A DNA stretch of 64,000 nt from Flavobacterium hibisci (lineage in GTDB: Bacteria > Bacteroidota > Bacteroidia > Flavobacteriales > Flavobacteriaceae): positions 124,001-188,000 of the forward strand of contig NZ_JAIQDW010000007.1 of assembly GCF_020026925.1 (NCBI RefSeq), read 5' to 3'. The position numbers and the translations under genes are program-made. Under the pieces are notes generated by a model that was given only the letters and a program-made list of their open reading frames with translations, made no database searches and was not told the origin of the DNA. The number at the start of each line of letters is the position of its first letter. Within the stretch, counting starts at the first letter, position 1. Shown one piece after another: positions 63,395 through 64,000 of the stretch.

Positions 63395-64000
63395 CTAAAT
63401 TTCATGGATTATCGGAATGTCTTGGGTATTTAACCCCGATTTTCTTTTGACAAGCTTACTCACACGGTACAAAAGAAATAACGTGACAAATGATATTGCA
63501 ATAATTATGTATCCTAAAGTATCATAATGCTCAAGCGGACTAAACTTATCCTTTTGCACTACAATAGTTCCGGCAAAGGCGGCAGCTATACCCCCTGCAA
63601 TTTGCTGTAAGGAGGAATTGATACTCATAAAAGCACCTCTGTCCTGCATTCCCGGAATAGAAGTAACTAAAGCTGTCGATGGGACCATACGGCTCATTAC
63701 GCCCATCATCATAAGTACATTAAAAATTATAACTAACCAAAGTGGGGTTTCGCCAAGATTGGTATATAACCCAACGATTATGATTGTCCAAACAGAAGCG
63801 TAAACAAATATCCTGAACTTATCTATTTTATCACTTAATTTTCCTATTATCGGCATTACAACCAAAGTAGACAAACCTGCAATCATAAATACAATAGGCA
63901 ATTCGTCCTGAGTGATTTTTAAATTGTTTATGGCAAAAGCACTCCCAAAAGGCATCATCATAAACCCACCTATCGAAAGCAGGGCTGTAGCTGTAAATCC
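63395..64000 (-). CDS. MFS transporter, 3' part in window
   Basis: The frame is open to the window edge, so the start lies beyond 64000. The visible 201 codons hold about six membrane helices. The stretch MPIIGKLSDKIDKFRIFVYA (signature-like loop GKLSDKIDKFR) is typical of the major facilitator superfamily. DRGAFMSINSSLQQIAGGIA also fits the drug/sugar MFS branch. Substrate unknown. It is convergent with comM and separated by the terminator at 63348-63372. Confidence 0.85.
   Translation of the reverse strand, partial: GFTATALLSIGGFMMMPFGSAFAINNLKITQDELPIVFMIAGLSTLVVMPIIGKLSDKIDKFRIFVYASVWTIIIVGLYTNLGETPLWLVIIFNVLMMMGVMSRMVPSTALVTSIPGMQDRGAFMSINSSLQQIAGGIAAAFAGTIVVQKDKFSPLEHYDTLGYIIIAISFVTLFLLYRVSKLVKRKSGLNTQDIPIIHEI

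Noticed and set aside
1..64000. CRISPR array, rRNA or tRNA genes
   Set aside because: I found no regularly spaced direct repeats, and no rRNA or cloverleaf sequences on reading.

Overview
The window comes from an AT-rich member of the Bacteroidota, most likely a Flavobacterium. The evidence is the flavobacterial house-keeping genes (tilS, a dsbD-like gene, amtB, comM), a protein with a type IX secretion C-terminal sorting domain, Bacteroidota-type promoters and few Shine-Dalgarno sequences, a leader peptide of the Bacteroidota double-glycine type, and a structured intergenic repeat of a kind I associate with flavobacteria.

Layout. Positions 1-11616 are chromosome: the 3' part of tilS, a DsbD/DipZ-like reductase, amtB, two secreted amidohydrolase-like genes, a Gfo/Idh/MocA oxidoreductase and the first 280 codons of comM (yifB). 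The comM frame breaks off at 11616 and resumes at 62640, so a 51,023 bp element has inserted between two copies of the hexamer AATGTT. A 571-residue large serine recombinase sits against the right junction (60865-62580) and is the likely integrase. After 62640 the chromosome resumes with the 3' part of comM and part of an MFS transporter.

Inside the island, from left to right: (1) 12.3-16.8 kb holds a Gabija pair (gajA, gajB) behind a frameshifted coiled-coil gene. (2) 17.1-28.6 kb holds phage- or plasmid-like genes: three leucine-rich-repeat proteins of the GCPxxVGG type, a 500-residue protein with weak polymerase-palm resemblance, a secreted seven-repeat propeller, two small XRE regulators, an operon with a sigma-factor-like protein, a fusion of a three-Cys Gp37/Gp68 domain to a ParB-like domain, and a small resolvase. 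(3) 28.9-40.9 kb is a peptide export and modification cluster. It has a 55-residue precursor with a double-glycine leader and a four-cysteine core (34864-35031), a C39-peptidase ABC exporter, an HlyD adaptor, a C39-like/VKOR/thioredoxin fusion, three DUF6625 and one PLOD-like glycosyltransferase, and an extra mreC. This looks like a disulfide-bonded, possibly glycosylated (glycocin-like) secreted peptide system. (4) 42.4-60.7 kb is a defence block: two Avs-like STAND NTPases with N-terminal Mrr-like nuclease domains, a HEPN/zinc-ribbon protein, an NB-ARC NTPase with a Cap4/DUF4297-like nuclease and TPR-like C terminus, a membrane KAP NTPase, and decayed HNH and HEPN genes. IS21-like end fragments lie on both sides of part of this block.

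The island therefore appears to be an integrative element that carries anti-phage systems and an antagonistic or signalling peptide system, placed in comM. The comM insertion recalls the known use of comM by AbaR islands in Acinetobacter, but with different machinery. Functional statements rest on motif recognition by eye; no database search was run.
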